From Lachnospiraceae bacterium (lineage in GTDB: Bacteria > Bacillota > Clostridia > Lachnospirales > Lachnospiraceae), in the NCBI GenBank assembly GCA_902381685.1, contig LR698958.1, forward strand, positions 1,303,672 to 1,367,671: 64,000 bases of DNA, given 5' to 3'. A program made the position numbers and the translations under genes. Below the pieces are notes generated by a model, which was not told where the DNA came from, ran no database searches, and worked only from the letters and a program-made list of their open reading frames with translations. This document shows positions 31,792 to 41,699 of this stretch, in pieces; positions within the stretch are counted from its first letter, which is position 1, and every line of letters starts with the position of its first letter.

Positions 31792-32292
31792 TTATTTACC
31801 ACAACATTTTTTATATTTTTTACCACTTCCGCAAGGACATGGATCATTTCTTCCGATTTTCTTCTCTTTGCGGATTGTTCCTGACTGTTTCTGTTCTCTA
31901 TACAGTTCTTTCTTTCTCTCCGCTGTGAAAATCTTATCCCACTGCGGAAGTTCATATAACCAGTCTGCCTTAGCATCTACCATGTTTTTATATAATTTCT
32001 CTTTATCAAATGCAAGACTTACAACTGTGTCTTCTTCCATCTCTTCAATTGGGTTTGGTTCTTTCAAACTGTCATTAATCCCATCAAGAAATCCTGTCAT
32101 TGTAAATACTTCGATTTCATATTTCTCAGCCAGTTCTTTCACTGTTCCTTTTACTTCTTCATCAGGATTCTCTAATAATTTTTCATAAATTTCTTTTTCA
32201 ATCTGGAAATATGTTCCCCAAAATTTCTGTAATGCTGCTTTATCCATTTCTTTTGAATAAGCGCTCTCTCTCCATTGTTCTAATAAACTCAT
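31792..32292 (-). CDS. SEC-C motif protein
   Basis: A 166-residue cytoplasmic protein ending in a SEC-C zinc motif ([19 protein letters not shown]), as in the SecA C-terminus, where it binds zinc and SecB. The N-terminal 140 residues are helical, acidic and similar to other SEC-C proteins of unknown role (with [13 protein letters not shown] and [13 protein letters not shown]). GGAG before the ATG. The gene is adjacent to the broken ydcF and convergent to nothing. Role unknown; chaperone-like or RNA-related functions have been suggested for relatives. Confidence 0.87.
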   Translation of the reverse strand: MSLLEQWRESAYSKEMDKAALQKFWGTYFQIEKEIYEKLLENPDEEVKGTVKELAEKYEIEVFTMTGFLDGINDSLKEPNPIEEMEEDTVVSLAFDKEKLYKNMVDAKADWLYELPQWDKIFTAERKKELYREQKQSGTIRKEKKIGRNDPCPCGSGKKYKKCCGK

Positions 32293-32466
32293 TTCTATGT
32301 TCTCCTTTTATTCTTCGTTTTAATATGTCCATTATATACCATCTGCGTATGTTTTTCAAAAACTTTTGCAAATTTTCTTATTTCTTTGTTATAATAAACA
32401 AAAATAGCACTTTTAAAGTGTGAATTTTACCCATAACCAAATTCATAATAAAGGACGGATAAGAAG

Positions 32467-32682
32467 ATGAAGAAAACAAAACGTATTTTAGCCATCATCG
32501 GAGTAATTCTCCTCGTTGCACTTTACGGAAGCACTCTCCTGTTTGCTTTTATTGACACGAGCAAATCTTTAGGACTTTTCAAAGCCTCCGTGGCTTTAAC
32601 AATTTTAATTCCTGTTCTTTTGTATGCCTACTCACTGATCTACAAACTTGCGAAAAAACAGGACAATGATAAAGAAAATTAA
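32467..32682 (+). CDS. Small two-TM membrane protein
   Basis: A 71-residue protein with a basic N-terminus, two membrane segments (about 7-27 and 40-60) and a charged Lys/Asp C-terminus. AAGGACGG lies 11-12 bases before the ATG, with the region upstream AT-rich. No family recognised, but the pattern (MKKTKRILAIIGVILL) is like small lipoprotein-free membrane proteins that are widespread in Lachnospiraceae. No neighbouring gene clearly shares its transcript. Confidence 0.65.
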   Translation: MKKTKRILAIIGVILLVALYGSTLLFAFIDTSKSLGLFKASVALTILIPVLLYAYSLIYKLAKKQDNDKEN

Positions 32683-32686
32683 TTTC

Positions 32687-32851
32687 TTACATATAAAGTT
32701 CTGCAAGCACTAAAGCAGAACTTTTTTCTTTTATTGAAATTTTGTAGGGAGACAAATGCCGTTCTTCCTGCTCTTTAATCTTTTTTCTTTTATATAAATA
32801 CTCTTCGATAGAGATAATTTCCTGATTTTTTCTATTCTCTTCCTGCTGCAT
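32687..32851 (-). CDS. Small hypothetical protein
   Basis: A 54-residue charged protein (MQQEENRKNQEII) without a membrane segment. The start at 32851 is chosen because AAAGGAGGT lies 6 bases upstream; the open frame extends further up but without such a site. The last codons face the end of the small two-TM gene. No family recognised. The strong ribosome binding site is the main evidence that it is real. Confidence 0.5.
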   Translation of the reverse strand: MQQEENRKNQEIISIEEYLYKRKKIKEQEERHLSPYKISIKEKSSALVLAELYM

Positions 32852-33013
32852 ATGATTACCTCCTTTTCTATCTATATAGTATATGCAAAGACTGTGACAA
32901 ATATATGTATTATTTCTAAACCTTTTCTTCCTATTTCTTAAAATTTCCTTGACATTCTCATACAGATGTATCACACTGAACATAATTTGACACTTCAGAA
33001 AGGATTAAAAATA

Positions 33014-34024
33014 ATGCAGCAATTAACAATACCGGAAGGCTACTCCTCCCCTCTATCTATCCGTGAGACAGAAGTTGCCATTAAAGAGATAAAAGATTAC
33101 TTTGAGCGGGCATTGGCTAAATCACTTCATTTAACCCGTGTTTCCGCACCACTGTTCGTAAAACCCGAAAGCGGATTGAACGATAATTTAAACGGTGTTG
33201 AGCGCCCTGTTTCTTTCGGAATTAAGGAGCAAAACGACAACACCGTAGAAATCGTACACTCCCTCGCCAAATGGAAGCGTTATGCCTTAAAACGTTACGG
33301 TTTTCATTCAGGAGAAGGATTATATACGGATATGACAGCCATTCGCAGAGATGAAGATACGGACAATATACACTCTCTGTATGTAGACCAGTGGGACTGG
33401 GAAAAAGTAATTTCCAGAGAAGAGCGCAACACCGCAACGTTGGAACATAATGTACGTCATGTGTATAGTGCATTAAAAGAAACTGAACAACATATTTCCA
33501 GACGATACAATTATATTGATACTATTTTGCCTGATGAAATCTTTTTCATCACCTCTCAGGAATTGGAAAATATGTATCCTGACTGTACTTCTAAAGAGAG
33601 AGAGTACCGCATTGCAAAAGCAAAGGGGGCAGTATTTATCTCTCAGATAGGAAAAATATTGTCTTCGGGAGAAAAACACGATGGCCGTGCTCCCGATTAT
33701 GACGATTGGGAACTGAATGGAGATATTATCGTCTACTACCCCGTACTTGATATCGCCTTAGAACTTTCTTCCATGGGGGTTCGCGTGGACGAATACTCTT
33801 TAAAACGCCAACTCAAACTTGCAGACTGTGAAGACCGCGCTGAACTGACTTTCCAAAAATCTCTGTTAAACGGAGAACTTCCTTACACTGTCGGCGGAGG
33901 CATAGGACAGTCACGAATCTGTATGTTTTATTTGAGAAAGGCGCACATTGGAGAAGTGCAGTCTTCTATCTGGCCTGAACATATTTCAAAAAAGGCAGAA
34001 GAATTCAACATTCAACTGCTATAA
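33014..34024 (+). CDS. asnA: Aspartate--ammonia ligase (asparagine synthetase A)
   Basis: Makes asparagine from aspartate, ammonia and ATP. The 336-residue protein is related to class II aminoacyl-tRNA synthetases. Recognisable segments: MQQLTIPEGYSS at the start, FGIKEQNDN near 77, YTDMTAIRRDE near 105-115, VDQWDWEKVI, and the C-terminal GGGIGQSRICMFYLRKAHIGEVQ. The upstream ATG at 32966 is rejected because AGAAAGGATT lies at the correct distance from 33014. Independent unit with its own terminator. Confidence 0.96.
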   Translation: MQQLTIPEGYSSPLSIRETEVAIKEIKDYFERALAKSLHLTRVSAPLFVKPESGLNDNLNGVERPVSFGIKEQNDNTVEIVHSLAKWKRYALKRYGFHSGEGLYTDMTAIRRDEDTDNIHSLYVDQWDWEKVISREERNTATLEHNVRHVYSALKETEQHISRRYNYIDTILPDEIFFITSQELENMYPDCTSKEREYRIAKAKGAVFISQIGKILSSGEKHDGRAPDYDDWELNGDIIVYYPVLDIALELSSMGVRVDEYSLKRQLKLADCEDRAELTFQKSLLNGELPYTVGGGIGQSRICMFYLRKAHIGEVQSSIWPEHISKKAEEFNIQLL

Positions 34025-34027
34025 CAA

Positions 34028-34066
34028 AAATGACACTTCATTTTCTTTGTGAAGTGTCATTTTTCA
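34028..34066. terminator. Bidirectional terminator after asnA and purA
   Basis: AAAATGACACTTCA and GTGAAGTGTCATTTTT arms between asnA and the convergent purA gene, with T runs on both sides. Confidence 0.85.
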
Positions 34067-34068
34067 TC

Positions 34069-35349
34069 TTATTTATTTCTATAAATAATTTCATCTCTTC
34101 CCGGTCCGTTAGAAACCATTGTAATCGGATATCCCAATTTTTCTTCGATAAACTCAATGTATTTTCTGCAGTTCTCAGGAAGGTCTGCATATTTCTTAAT
34201 ACCTCTGATATCTGATTTCCAGCCCGGAAGTGTTTCTAATACCGGTTTTGCTTTCTCCAAGAGATGTGTTGTCGGGAAATCCGTTGTAATCTTTCCGTCA
34301 ATCTCATAAGCGACGCAAACCGGAATTTCATCTAAATATCCAAGTACGTCTAATACGGTAAACGCCACATCAGTCGTCCCCTGCATTCTGCAGCCGTACT
34401 TCGACGCTACTACGTCAAACCAGCCCATACGTCTCGGACGCCCTGTTGTTGCACCAAATTCGCCGCCGTCACCACCTCTTTTTCTCAACTCATCTGCTTC
34501 TTCTCCAAAAATCTCGCTTACAAATGCTCCCGCGCCAACCGCACTTGAGTATGCCTTACAAACCGTAATAATCTGTTTAATCTCATATGGAGGGATACCT
34601 GCTCCGATTGCTCCATATGCCGCCAATGTCGATGACGATGTTACCATTGGATAAATACCGTGGTCTGTATCTTTCAGCGAACCGAGTTGTCCTTCTAAAA
34701 GGATTTCTTTTCCTTCCCGAATTGCATTGTGTAAAAACAGAGATACATCACAAACATACGGCTCAACCATTTTCTTATACTCCTGCAATTCCGCATATAA
34801 ATCTTCCGGTTTTAATAACGGTTTGTGATATAAATGTTCCAACAACACATTTTTCTGTTCGCATACGCGGACAACTTTTTCTTTTAGCAGTTCATCATCA
34901 AATAACTCACTTACCTGAAATCCGATTTTTGCAAATTTATCTGAATAAAATGGAGCGATACCTGATTTCGTAGAACCGAATGATTTTCCACCTAATCTTT
35001 CTTCTTCATATTGGTCAAACAAAATATGATATGACATAACAATCTGCGCTCTGTCAGACACAAGAATTTTAGGCATCGGAACACCCTTGTCAATTACAGA
35101 CTGAATCTCTTTAAATAACACCGGAATATTCAATGCTACTCCGTTTCCGATAATGCTTGTTGTATGTTCATAGAATACTCCTGAAGGCAATGTGTGTAAT
35201 GCAAATTTTCCATACTCGTTAATAATTGTATGTCCCGCATTTGCTCCGCCTTGAAAGCGTACGATAATATCTGCTTTCTCTCCAAGCATATCGGTGATTT
35301 TGCCTTTACCTTCATCTCCCCAGTTAGCGCCTACTACTGCTTTAACCAT
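34069..35349 (-). CDS. purA: Adenylosuccinate synthetase
   Basis: First committed step from IMP to AMP: IMP + aspartate + GTP to adenylosuccinate. The 426-residue protein starts MVKAVVGANWGDEGKGK, with the GTP-binding GDEGKGK loop at about 11-17, FQGGANAGHTI near 35-45, and the C-terminal region of the family. The start at 35349 follows GGAGGATAT; an ATG 24 bases further up is less likely. It appears monocistronic. Confidence 0.97.
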   Translation of the reverse strand: MVKAVVGANWGDEGKGKITDMLGEKADIIVRFQGGANAGHTIINEYGKFALHTLPSGVFYEHTTSIIGNGVALNIPVLFKEIQSVIDKGVPMPKILVSDRAQIVMSYHILFDQYEEERLGGKSFGSTKSGIAPFYSDKFAKIGFQVSELFDDELLKEKVVRVCEQKNVLLEHLYHKPLLKPEDLYAELQEYKKMVEPYVCDVSLFLHNAIREGKEILLEGQLGSLKDTDHGIYPMVTSSSTLAAYGAIGAGIPPYEIKQIITVCKAYSSAVGAGAFVSEIFGEEADELRKRGGDGGEFGATTGRPRRMGWFDVVASKYGCRMQGTTDVAFTVLDVLGYLDEIPVCVAYEIDGKITTDFPTTHLLEKAKPVLETLPGWKSDIRGIKKYADLPENCRKYIEFIEEKLGYPITMVSNGPGRDEIIYRNK

Positions 35350-35459
35350 TCTATATCCTCCTATAATTCTCAATACATATAAGTTTGCTTTTTTACCTCA
35401 CGATTATACTCTCTTTTATTGATAAACACAACAAAAAATTTTTAAATATAGAATTCTCA

Positions 35460-35822
35460 TTACATCGGTGTCCCTACTTCTATCAAATTTCCGTCCAAAT
35501 CATAAAATCGCATCACTCTCTGTCCCCAACTGTGTGTCATAAGCCTGTTCACATATTTAATCGAAGGATATAATTCATCTAATTTCTGAGCAAATGTTTC
35601 TATGTCCCGCTCTTCAAAATACAGTTCGCAGGAATTACTCTCCGAAATAATATCTTTTTTTACAAAATCTTTCCAGATTTTCGCATCTTGAAGCACAAGC
35701 CCTTCAGTTAAAATCATATTTCCTTCATTATCAAGTATCGTATCAAGACCAAACAAATCATGATAAAATTTCTTGGACTTCTCAATATCTTTTACAACAA
35801 TCAATACATTTTTTAATCGCAT
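35460..35822 (-). CDS. VOC family (glyoxalase/bleomycin resistance-like) protein
   Basis: A 120-residue vicinal-oxygen-chelate fold protein with one repeat of two betaalphabetabetabeta units: VLIVVKDIEKSKKFYHDLFG near the start and the closing YDLDGNLIEVGTPM. Potential metal ligands include Glu in the last strand and His in the N-terminal half. Members include lactoylglutathione lyases and antibiotic-binding proteins; function here is not predictable. GGAGGG lies 7-8 bases before the chosen ATG. Single gene. Confidence 0.8.
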   Translation of the reverse strand: MRLKNVLIVVKDIEKSKKFYHDLFGLDTILDNEGNMILTEGLVLQDAKIWKDFVKKDIISESNSCELYFEERDIETFAQKLDELYPSIKYVNRLMTHSWGQRVMRFYDLDGNLIEVGTPM

Positions 35823-35841
35823 ATGTTTTCCCTCCAAATCA

Positions 35842-35885
35842 CAACAAGCCCAATCAAAAGTTTCTATTCACCTTTGATTGGACTT
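35842..35885 (-). terminator. Hairpin after cardiolipin synthase gene
   Basis: CCAATCAAA and TTTGATTGG arms on the minus strand, 5 bases after the cls stop. The T tract is weak on the minus strand (GGGCTTGTTG). Confidence 0.55.
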
Positions 35886-35889
35886 TATT

Positions 35890-37449
35890 TTACATTAACG
35901 GTGCAATCAGTCTCAACACCCTTCCGGTTACCGTTTCAACTATACCCCGCATACGCAAATCCGTAATCGTAACTCTCTGACATTTTTTTAAAGTATCCTG
36001 AAAATCTTTTTCAATATCTCTGACTACCTGATTATTATAAATAAATGTACCACATTCAAAATGCAGGTAAAGACTGCGATAATCCAAATTAATTGTACCT
36101 ACAGTTGCCGTATCGTCATCAGAAACAAATACTTTTGCATGCACGAACCCCGGTGTATACTCGTAAATCTGTACTCCTGCGTTAATTAACTCCTCATAGT
36201 ATGTTTTTGCCAACACAAACGCATACCATTTATCAGGAATATGCGGCATAATAATGATTACCTCTATTCCACATTTTGCCGCATAAGTTAAATTGGTTAC
36301 CATCTCATTATCCAAAATCAAATACGGAGTCATGATGTGTACATATTTTTTTGCATGATTCAATATATGAAAATATACCTGTTCTCCAATGTTTTCATTG
36401 TCATACGGACTGTCTCCATACGGAAGAACATACCCCAGTTCTCTTCTGAATTCTTTCGACTTCGGTGTCAGATATTTTTCAAAATTTTCTTTCTCTTTTT
36501 CAGTTACATTCCACATCTGCAAAAACATCATGGTGAAGTTCTGTACCGCTTCTCCCTGCAGCATGACCGCCGTATCTTTCCAATGTCCAAAACGTTCTTT
36601 TTCATTAATATACTCATCTGCCAGATTAATTCCGCCGGTAAAGGCAGCCTGTCCGTCAATTACGCATATTTTTCTATGATCTCTATTATTCTGATGAGTA
36701 GATAGAACCGGTTTTATCGGACTGAACATTTTACATCGGATTCCCATTTCCTCAAGTTTTTTCGGATACTGATAAGGAAGAAGAACTATGCTGCACATTC
36801 CGTCATACATAAAACGGACTTCTACCCCCTCGTCTACTTTTCTCTTCAAAATTTCCAAGATGGAATCCCACATAATGCCTTCTTCGACAATAAAATATTC
36901 CATAAAAATAAAGTGTTTTGCGGATTCCAACTGACGTTTTAGTTCCTCAAATTTTTCTTCTCCCACCCTGAAATAAGTCACTTTTGTATTTCTATGCACA
37001 GGAAAACCTACCTGCTTTGAAAGATAATGTGCAAGATTTGCGTTTGCAGGTTTTGAAATTCTTAAATCTTCTATAATTTTATCATTCTGAAACATATATG
37101 GTTTCGTCTTCTCACCAAGTTCAAACAATCTCTTTCCTATATACCTTGTCCCCGGCTGAATCTGCATGAAAATGTAAAAAACCGTACCAACAATGGGAAT
37201 AAAGGTTACAAATAGAATCCATGACATTTTAAAAGCCGGATTCTCTTTTCTGTTAATAATATAAATAATAACAATCATACTTAAAACGATAAAACTTACA
37301 TATACAGAAAAAGCATATTTTTCAATACTGGTAATGGTTGCTATCATTAATCCGATTTGAAAAAGCAGTAATGCCGCAACTAACGCTGTTCTACTAAATA
37401 TAATTTTAAAAATTCCACTTTTGGCTTTCTTCGCCTTCATCTTTATCAC
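35890..37449 (-). CDS. cls: Cardiolipin synthase
   Basis: Phospholipase-D-type enzyme that joins two phosphatidylglycerols to make cardiolipin. The 519-residue protein has two N-terminal TM segments (about 15-37 and 42-62), a third near 80-95, and two HKD motifs: HRKICVIDGQAAFTGGIN near residue 248 and HAKVFVSDDDTATVGTINLD near 430. The open frame begins with GTG (37449), with GAGAGG 8 bases upstream; an ATG three codons later is also possible. Membrane location. No partner genes adjacent. Confidence 0.93.
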   Translation of the reverse strand: MIKMKAKKAKSGIFKIIFSRTALVAALLLFQIGLMIATITSIEKYAFSVYVSFIVLSMIVIIYIINRKENPAFKMSWILFVTFIPIVGTVFYIFMQIQPGTRYIGKRLFELGEKTKPYMFQNDKIIEDLRISKPANANLAHYLSKQVGFPVHRNTKVTYFRVGEEKFEELKRQLESAKHFIFMEYFIVEEGIMWDSILEILKRKVDEGVEVRFMYDGMCSIVLLPYQYPKKLEEMGIRCKMFSPIKPVLSTHQNNRDHRKICVIDGQAAFTGGINLADEYINEKERFGHWKDTAVMLQGEAVQNFTMMFLQMWNVTEKEKENFEKYLTPKSKEFRRELGYVLPYGDSPYDNENIGEQVYFHILNHAKKYVHIMTPYLILDNEMVTNLTYAAKCGIEVIIIMPHIPDKWYAFVLAKTYYEELINAGVQIYEYTPGFVHAKVFVSDDDTATVGTINLDYRSLYLHFECGTFIYNNQVVRDIEKDFQDTLKKCQRVTITDLRMRGIVETVTGRVLRLIAPLM

Positions 37450-37577
37450 TTCTCTTTCCTCTCTATAGCAGATATTCTAACATACTTGTATTTTATTCTC
37501 AATAAGCCTTTTCTTTTTACATAAAATGGATTACAATAGTAATACTATATTAATGGTAATGAAAGGAGTATACTGAT

Positions 37578-37916
37578 ATGGCAAACAAATGGGGAAAAAG
37601 ACTTTTAGGACTTGTTGCTGTCGGTGCTGCTGTCGGCGGAGTTGTTGCTTACTTAAACAAAAAAAGCGGTTGCTGCAACAGTGAAGATGAATTCTCAGAT
37701 GATTTTGAAAATGAAGATTTTGATTTAGATGAAGACTTAAAGGAGGCTGCTTCCAGAGAGTATGTATCTTTAACTCCTGATACTTCATCTGAAACAGAGT
37801 CTGCTGATGAAGAAGCACAGCCGGAAGAAACGTCCGTTTCTGACGAAGAGACAGTTGAAGTATCTTCTGATAATGAAGTTTCATTTGACGAAACAGAAAA
37901 ATCGGATAACGAGTAA
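37578..37916 (+). CDS. Small membrane-anchored acidic protein
   Basis: A 112-residue protein: basic N-terminus, one short glycine/alanine/valine-rich membrane segment (about 9-25, ALVGA-type GLVAVGAAVGGVVAYL), a CC pair at 32-33, then about 80 residues dominated by Glu, Asp, Ser and Thr. The tail is probably disordered. No enzyme motif. AAAGGAG lies upstream of the ATG and a terminator follows. I do not recognise the family; similar Lachnospiraceae proteins are uncharacterised. Confidence 0.7.
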   Translation: MANKWGKRLLGLVAVGAAVGGVVAYLNKKSGCCNSEDEFSDDFENEDFDLDEDLKEAASREYVSLTPDTSSETESADEEAQPEETSVSDEETVEVSSDNEVSFDETEKSDNE

Positions 37917-37922
37917 TATAAG

Positions 37923-37963
37923 TAAGGGAAACTTGATTAACATTATCAAATTTCCCTTTTTTC
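37923..37963. terminator. Bidirectional terminator
   Basis: AGGGAAA-CTTGAT and ATCAA-ATTTCCCT arms followed by TTTTTT on the plus strand, between the acidic protein gene and the convergent MocR-type gene. Confidence 0.8.
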
Positions 37964-37964
37964 A

Positions 37965-39371
37965 TTAAATCATTTCATTCCATGCCTCAATTAACTTTCG
38001 TACGCCTTCCCTAATCTCTTCCTCCGGCATATTGGCATACCCTAACAAAATAGTCGGATTTAGTTTTTTTTCTTTACACACGTCATATGCAGATAATCCA
38101 TACACTTTAATATTTACTTTCTCTGCCCGTTCTATCAGTTCATTTTCAGATATATCGGCAGGAAACGTAAGCAACAAATGTACTCCCGCATTTTCTCCTG
38201 ACATTTTACATTTTTTAAGTAATGGTTTCAAACTGCCAATCATTATGTCATGCCTGTTTTTATATACCCCTCTCATTTTATTCAAATGGCGCTCATAATA
38301 CCCTTCCCCTATAAACCGCTGGATAATCTGCTGATCCACTCTGGAAACTGTCGAGTTGAGAAAACGCCCTTTTTCCTGATATACTTTCAAAAGTGGTTTG
38401 GGCAGCACGAGGTAACTTACACGAATCGCAGGCGCAATGGATTTTGAAAAAGTCCCAATGTAAATGACTTTCTCACTTCTGTCATAGCCCTGCAGTGCAG
38501 GAATCGGTTTCCCTTTATAGCGGAATTCACTGTCGTAATCGTCCTCAATAATATATCTTCCCTCTTTTTCCGCTGCCCACCGAAGCAACTCCATTCGGCG
38601 CTGAATGGGCATAACAATTCCTAACGGATATTGATGGGAAGGCATAACATAAGCAATATCTGCCTGTATTTCCCTTAATTTATCTACACGCATTCCTTTT
38701 GTGTCCATCTCTACCGTGGCAGTTTCGTAAGACAACTGTTGAAACAACCGATACGCCTGACGATATGTAGGATTTTCAAAGGCAATTTTATAATTTCCTT
38801 CCAAAATTGTCTGAAGAAGCATCAACAGATAATCATTTCCTGCCCCGACAATAATTTGTTCCGGCTCACAATTCACTCCCCTTGACTGATACAGGTATTG
38901 GCAAATCGTATTTCTCAATTCATATTCCCCCTGCGAATCCCCTGCTTTAAATAATTCTGCTTTGTCATCTGCCAGCACGTCCTTTGCCAGTTTTCTCCAT
39001 ATGCGATAGGGGAAACTATTTAAGTCAATTCCGTTCGGAGTAAAATCATATGCATACTCTATTTTCTTTTTTTCCTCTTTAATCGGATCTGCTTCTCTTA
39101 ACTGTTTCCACTGGTATAAATCATCTATTTTTGTCACAAAAAATCCTCTATACGCCTGCGCCTCCACATATCCTTCCGCCAGCAACTGTTCATAAGCCAA
39201 TTCTATCGTGCTTCTGCTGACGTCCAAATATTTTGCCAATGCCCGTGTGGACGGCAATTTATCTCCATATTTTATCTTTCCCGACTGAATATCATTTTTA
39301 ATATAGATATAGATTTGCTCATACAGCGGAAGTTGAGATTTTGTTTCCAATCGAATTGTAAGTTCATTCAT
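37965..39371 (-). CDS. MocR/PdxR-type transcriptional regulator (GntR + aminotransferase fold)
   Basis: A 468-residue regulator with an N-terminal GntR winged helix (about 15-80, KLPSTRALAKYLDVSRSTIELAY) and a C-terminal aminotransferase-like domain binding PLP. The PLP lysine is in GTFSKSIAPA (about residue 312), and the DDYDSEF segment near 277 is conserved. Such regulators often control vitamin B6 synthesis (PdxR) or amino acid genes. No pdxST pair is next to it, so its target is open. Its first codons overlap the end of the upstream GrpB gene by eight bases. Confidence 0.87.
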   Translation of the reverse strand: MNELTIRLETKSQLPLYEQIYIYIKNDIQSGKIKYGDKLPSTRALAKYLDVSRSTIELAYEQLLAEGYVEAQAYRGFFVTKIDDLYQWKQLREADPIKEEKKKIEYAYDFTPNGIDLNSFPYRIWRKLAKDVLADDKAELFKAGDSQGEYELRNTICQYLYQSRGVNCEPEQIIVGAGNDYLLMLLQTILEGNYKIAFENPTYRQAYRLFQQLSYETATVEMDTKGMRVDKLREIQADIAYVMPSHQYPLGIVMPIQRRMELLRWAAEKEGRYIIEDDYDSEFRYKGKPIPALQGYDRSEKVIYIGTFSKSIAPAIRVSYLVLPKPLLKVYQEKGRFLNSTVSRVDQQIIQRFIGEGYYERHLNKMRGVYKNRHDIMIGSLKPLLKKCKMSGENAGVHLLLTFPADISENELIERAEKVNIKVYGLSAYDVCKEKKLNPTILLGYANMPEEEIREGVRKLIEAWNEMI

Positions 39372-39882
39372 TTTTCCACTCCAACGCCTGTTGTTCCATA
39401 TTTTTTACAAACGCATCTTTTCCGTCACAGTATCCGTCAATATCAAATGTAAATTCTGCGGCCAGTTTTCGTTTTAACAAACCGTATTCTTCTGCTTTCT
39501 TCGGATTTTCACGCAAATAATCACGAACTGCAAGATGACGTTGTATCTCGTTTTGATTACTTTCCTCAAAAATATGAATATGGTGTGTTCGGTTATCGCC
39601 GCCTTTCATATAAAAACACCTTCCGGAAATTCCAAACTCTCCTTTACACTCATAACCTATCTGCTCAAATTCCTTATTATGCTCATCGACCGAACTAATA
39701 TCTTTGACAACAGGCATAATATCAATAATTGGTTTTGCCCAAAGATTTTTTACCGAAGTTGAACCAATATGATAAATATCTATAATATTCTCTCCCAATA
39801 TTTTTCTGATCTTTTCCGCTTCCTCAGTAAACATTTCTTCCCACTCCGGCCGATATGCAACAACTTCTATTTTTCGTGCCAC
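39364..39882 (-). CDS. GrpB family (UPF0157) protein
   Basis: A 172-residue member of the GrpB family, nucleotidyltransferase-like fold of unknown activity. The signature HIGSTSVKNLWAKPIIDI is at about 41-58 and contains residues expected for metal/nucleotide binding. The MARKIEVVAYRPEWEEMF opening is typical. It ends eight bases inside the MocR-type gene, so the two are translationally coupled. AGGGAG precedes the ATG. Confidence 0.85.
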   Translation of the reverse strand: MARKIEVVAYRPEWEEMFTEEAEKIRKILGENIIDIYHIGSTSVKNLWAKPIIDIMPVVKDISSVDEHNKEFEQIGYECKGEFGISGRCFYMKGGDNRTHHIHIFEESNQNEIQRHLAVRDYLRENPKKAEEYGLLKRKLAAEFTFDIDGYCDGKDAFVKNMEQQALEWKNE

Positions 39883-39907
39883 CTTCTGTCACTCCCTTCT
39901 AATGGTA

Positions 39908-39942
39908 TAAAATAAGAGCGGAATTTTCCGCTCTTATCATTT
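39908..39942. terminator. Terminator after glnS
   Basis: ATAAGAGCGGAA-AATT-CCGCTCTTAT hairpin, immediately after the glnS stop codon; T-rich on both sides. Confidence 0.8.
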
Positions 39943-41609
39943 TATTTTGGTAATTTGAATGAACTCTTTAACGATACAATTCTATTAAAGACAAGTGCGT
40001 CCGGTTTTGAATCTTTCGCATCAACACAGAAATATCCCTGTCTCACAAACTGGAAACTGTCATATGCTTTTACACCATCAAAACTTGGTTCTAAATAACA
40101 GTCTTTCAAAATTGTAAGTGAGTTTGGATTTAAGTTCAATGAACCGTCCTCCTTATTGTATACACCTTTTTCTTCATCTACGATATTTTCGTATAAACGC
40201 ACCTCTGCTTTTGTCGCATATGGAGCAGGTACCCAGTGAATTGTGCCTTTTACTTTACGTCCTGTAAATCCTGTTCCACATTTTGTCTCAGGATCGTAAG
40301 TACAGTGAATTTCCACTACTTTTCCATTCTCATCTTTTACAAAACTTTCACACTTCACAAAATAGGCATGCATTAAGCGCACTTCATTTCCCTGGAACAG
40401 TCTGAAATATTTCTTCGGTGGTTCTTCCATGAAATCTTCACGGTCAATATAAAGTTCACGGCAAAACGGAACTTTTCTAAATCCAAGTTCTTCGTTTTCC
40501 AAGTTATTTGCCACGTCTAAATATTCAACCTGCCCTTCCGGATAATTGTCAATAATCAGTTTAATCGGATCTAATACCGCCATCATTCGTGGTCTTTTCA
40601 TCTTCAAATCTTCACGAATGCAGTATTCAAGCATGGCATAATCTACAGAACTGTTGCTCTTAGACACACCGCACAAATCCACAAACATTTTGATGGATTC
40701 CGGTGTAAATCCTCTTCTTCTTAAAGCAGCAATGGAAACGAGTCTTGGATCGTCCCAGCCGTCAACAATGCCGTCTTCAACCAATTTCTTAATATAACGT
40801 TTTCCTGTCACCACATTTGTTAAATATAATTTTGCAAATTCAATCTGTCTTGGAGCCGGATTAAATTCACACTCTCTCACTACCCAGTCATAGAGAGGTC
40901 TATGGTCTTCAAATTCCAGTGTACAGATAGAATGTGTAATCTTCTCAATCGCATCTTCAATAGGGTGAGCGAAATCATACATCGGATAAATGCACCATTT
41001 GTCCCCTGTATTGTGATGTGTCATATGAGCCACACGGTAGATAATCGGATCACGCATATTGATATTAGGAGATGCCATATCAATTTTAGCGCGAAGTACT
41101 CTCTCACCGTCCTCAAATTCTCCGTTCTTCATCGCCTCAAATAATTCAAGGTTTTCTTCTACGGTTCTGTCTCTGTACGGACTGTTTTTCCCAGGTTCTG
41201 TAAGTGTTCCTCTGTACTCACGGATCTCTTCTGGAGTTAAATCACATACATATGCTTTACCTTTTTTTATTAATTTAACCGCACATTCATACATTGCATC
41301 AAAATAGTCTGATGCAAAAAATAAGTTATCTTTCCAGTCTGCACCGAGCCACTTAATATCTTCTTTAATTGATTCTACAAATTCCACTTTTTCTTTTGTC
41401 GGGTTCGTGTCATCAAAACGCATATGGAATGTTCCGTTATATTTCTGCGCCAATCCATAGTTTAATAAAATGGATTTTGCGTGGCCGATATGAAGATATC
41501 CGTTCGGTTCAGGCGGAAATCTTGTGCATACTGTATCGTACACACCTTCTCTTAAATCTTTATCAATTTCCTGTTCAATAAAGTTTTTTGAAACTACTTC
41601 GTTTTCCAT
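39942..41609 (-). CDS. glnS: Glutaminyl-tRNA synthetase
   Basis: Charges tRNA-Gln directly. The 555-residue class I enzyme has [15 protein letters not shown] at 32-46 (HIGH motif) and VSKSN near 280 in the KMSKS position. The N-terminal catalytic domain is followed by beta-barrel anticodon-binding domains. Direct GlnRS is uncommon among Bacillota, most of which rely on GatCAB, but is recurrent in Lachnospiraceae. It has its own promoter and terminator. GGAGGA lies before the ATG. Confidence 0.96.
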   Translation of the reverse strand: MENEVVSKNFIEQEIDKDLREGVYDTVCTRFPPEPNGYLHIGHAKSILLNYGLAQKYNGTFHMRFDDTNPTKEKVEFVESIKEDIKWLGADWKDNLFFASDYFDAMYECAVKLIKKGKAYVCDLTPEEIREYRGTLTEPGKNSPYRDRTVEENLELFEAMKNGEFEDGERVLRAKIDMASPNINMRDPIIYRVAHMTHHNTGDKWCIYPMYDFAHPIEDAIEKITHSICTLEFEDHRPLYDWVVRECEFNPAPRQIEFAKLYLTNVVTGKRYIKKLVEDGIVDGWDDPRLVSIAALRRRGFTPESIKMFVDLCGVSKSNSSVDYAMLEYCIREDLKMKRPRMMAVLDPIKLIIDNYPEGQVEYLDVANNLENEELGFRKVPFCRELYIDREDFMEEPPKKYFRLFQGNEVRLMHAYFVKCESFVKDENGKVVEIHCTYDPETKCGTGFTGRKVKGTIHWVPAPYATKAEVRLYENIVDEEKGVYNKEDGSLNLNPNSLTILKDCYLEPSFDGVKAYDSFQFVRQGYFCVDAKDSKPDALVFNRIVSLKSSFKLPK

Positions 41610-41670
41610 GTTATCCTCCAGTTTACATATATTTCCTTGTGTTTACACAAAATATCATCAGTATCTTTAT

Positions 41671-41699
41671 ATATTACCACAAATCATAATGACAAACAA
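41671..41699 (-). promoter_or_regulatory. Promoter of glnS
   Basis: TTGTTT (41694-41699) and TAATAT (41671-41676) on the minus strand, 17 bases apart, about 62 bases upstream of the glnS start. Confidence 0.5.

Noticed and set aside
32949-33013. Promoter of asnA from TTGACA at 32949
   Set aside because: The -35 is perfect but no reasonable -10 box lies at 16-18 bases.
37531-37965. Open frame antisense to the acidic protein gene
   Set aside because: It is the mirror of the Glu/Asp/Ser codons, has no ribosome binding site and a low-complexity sequence.
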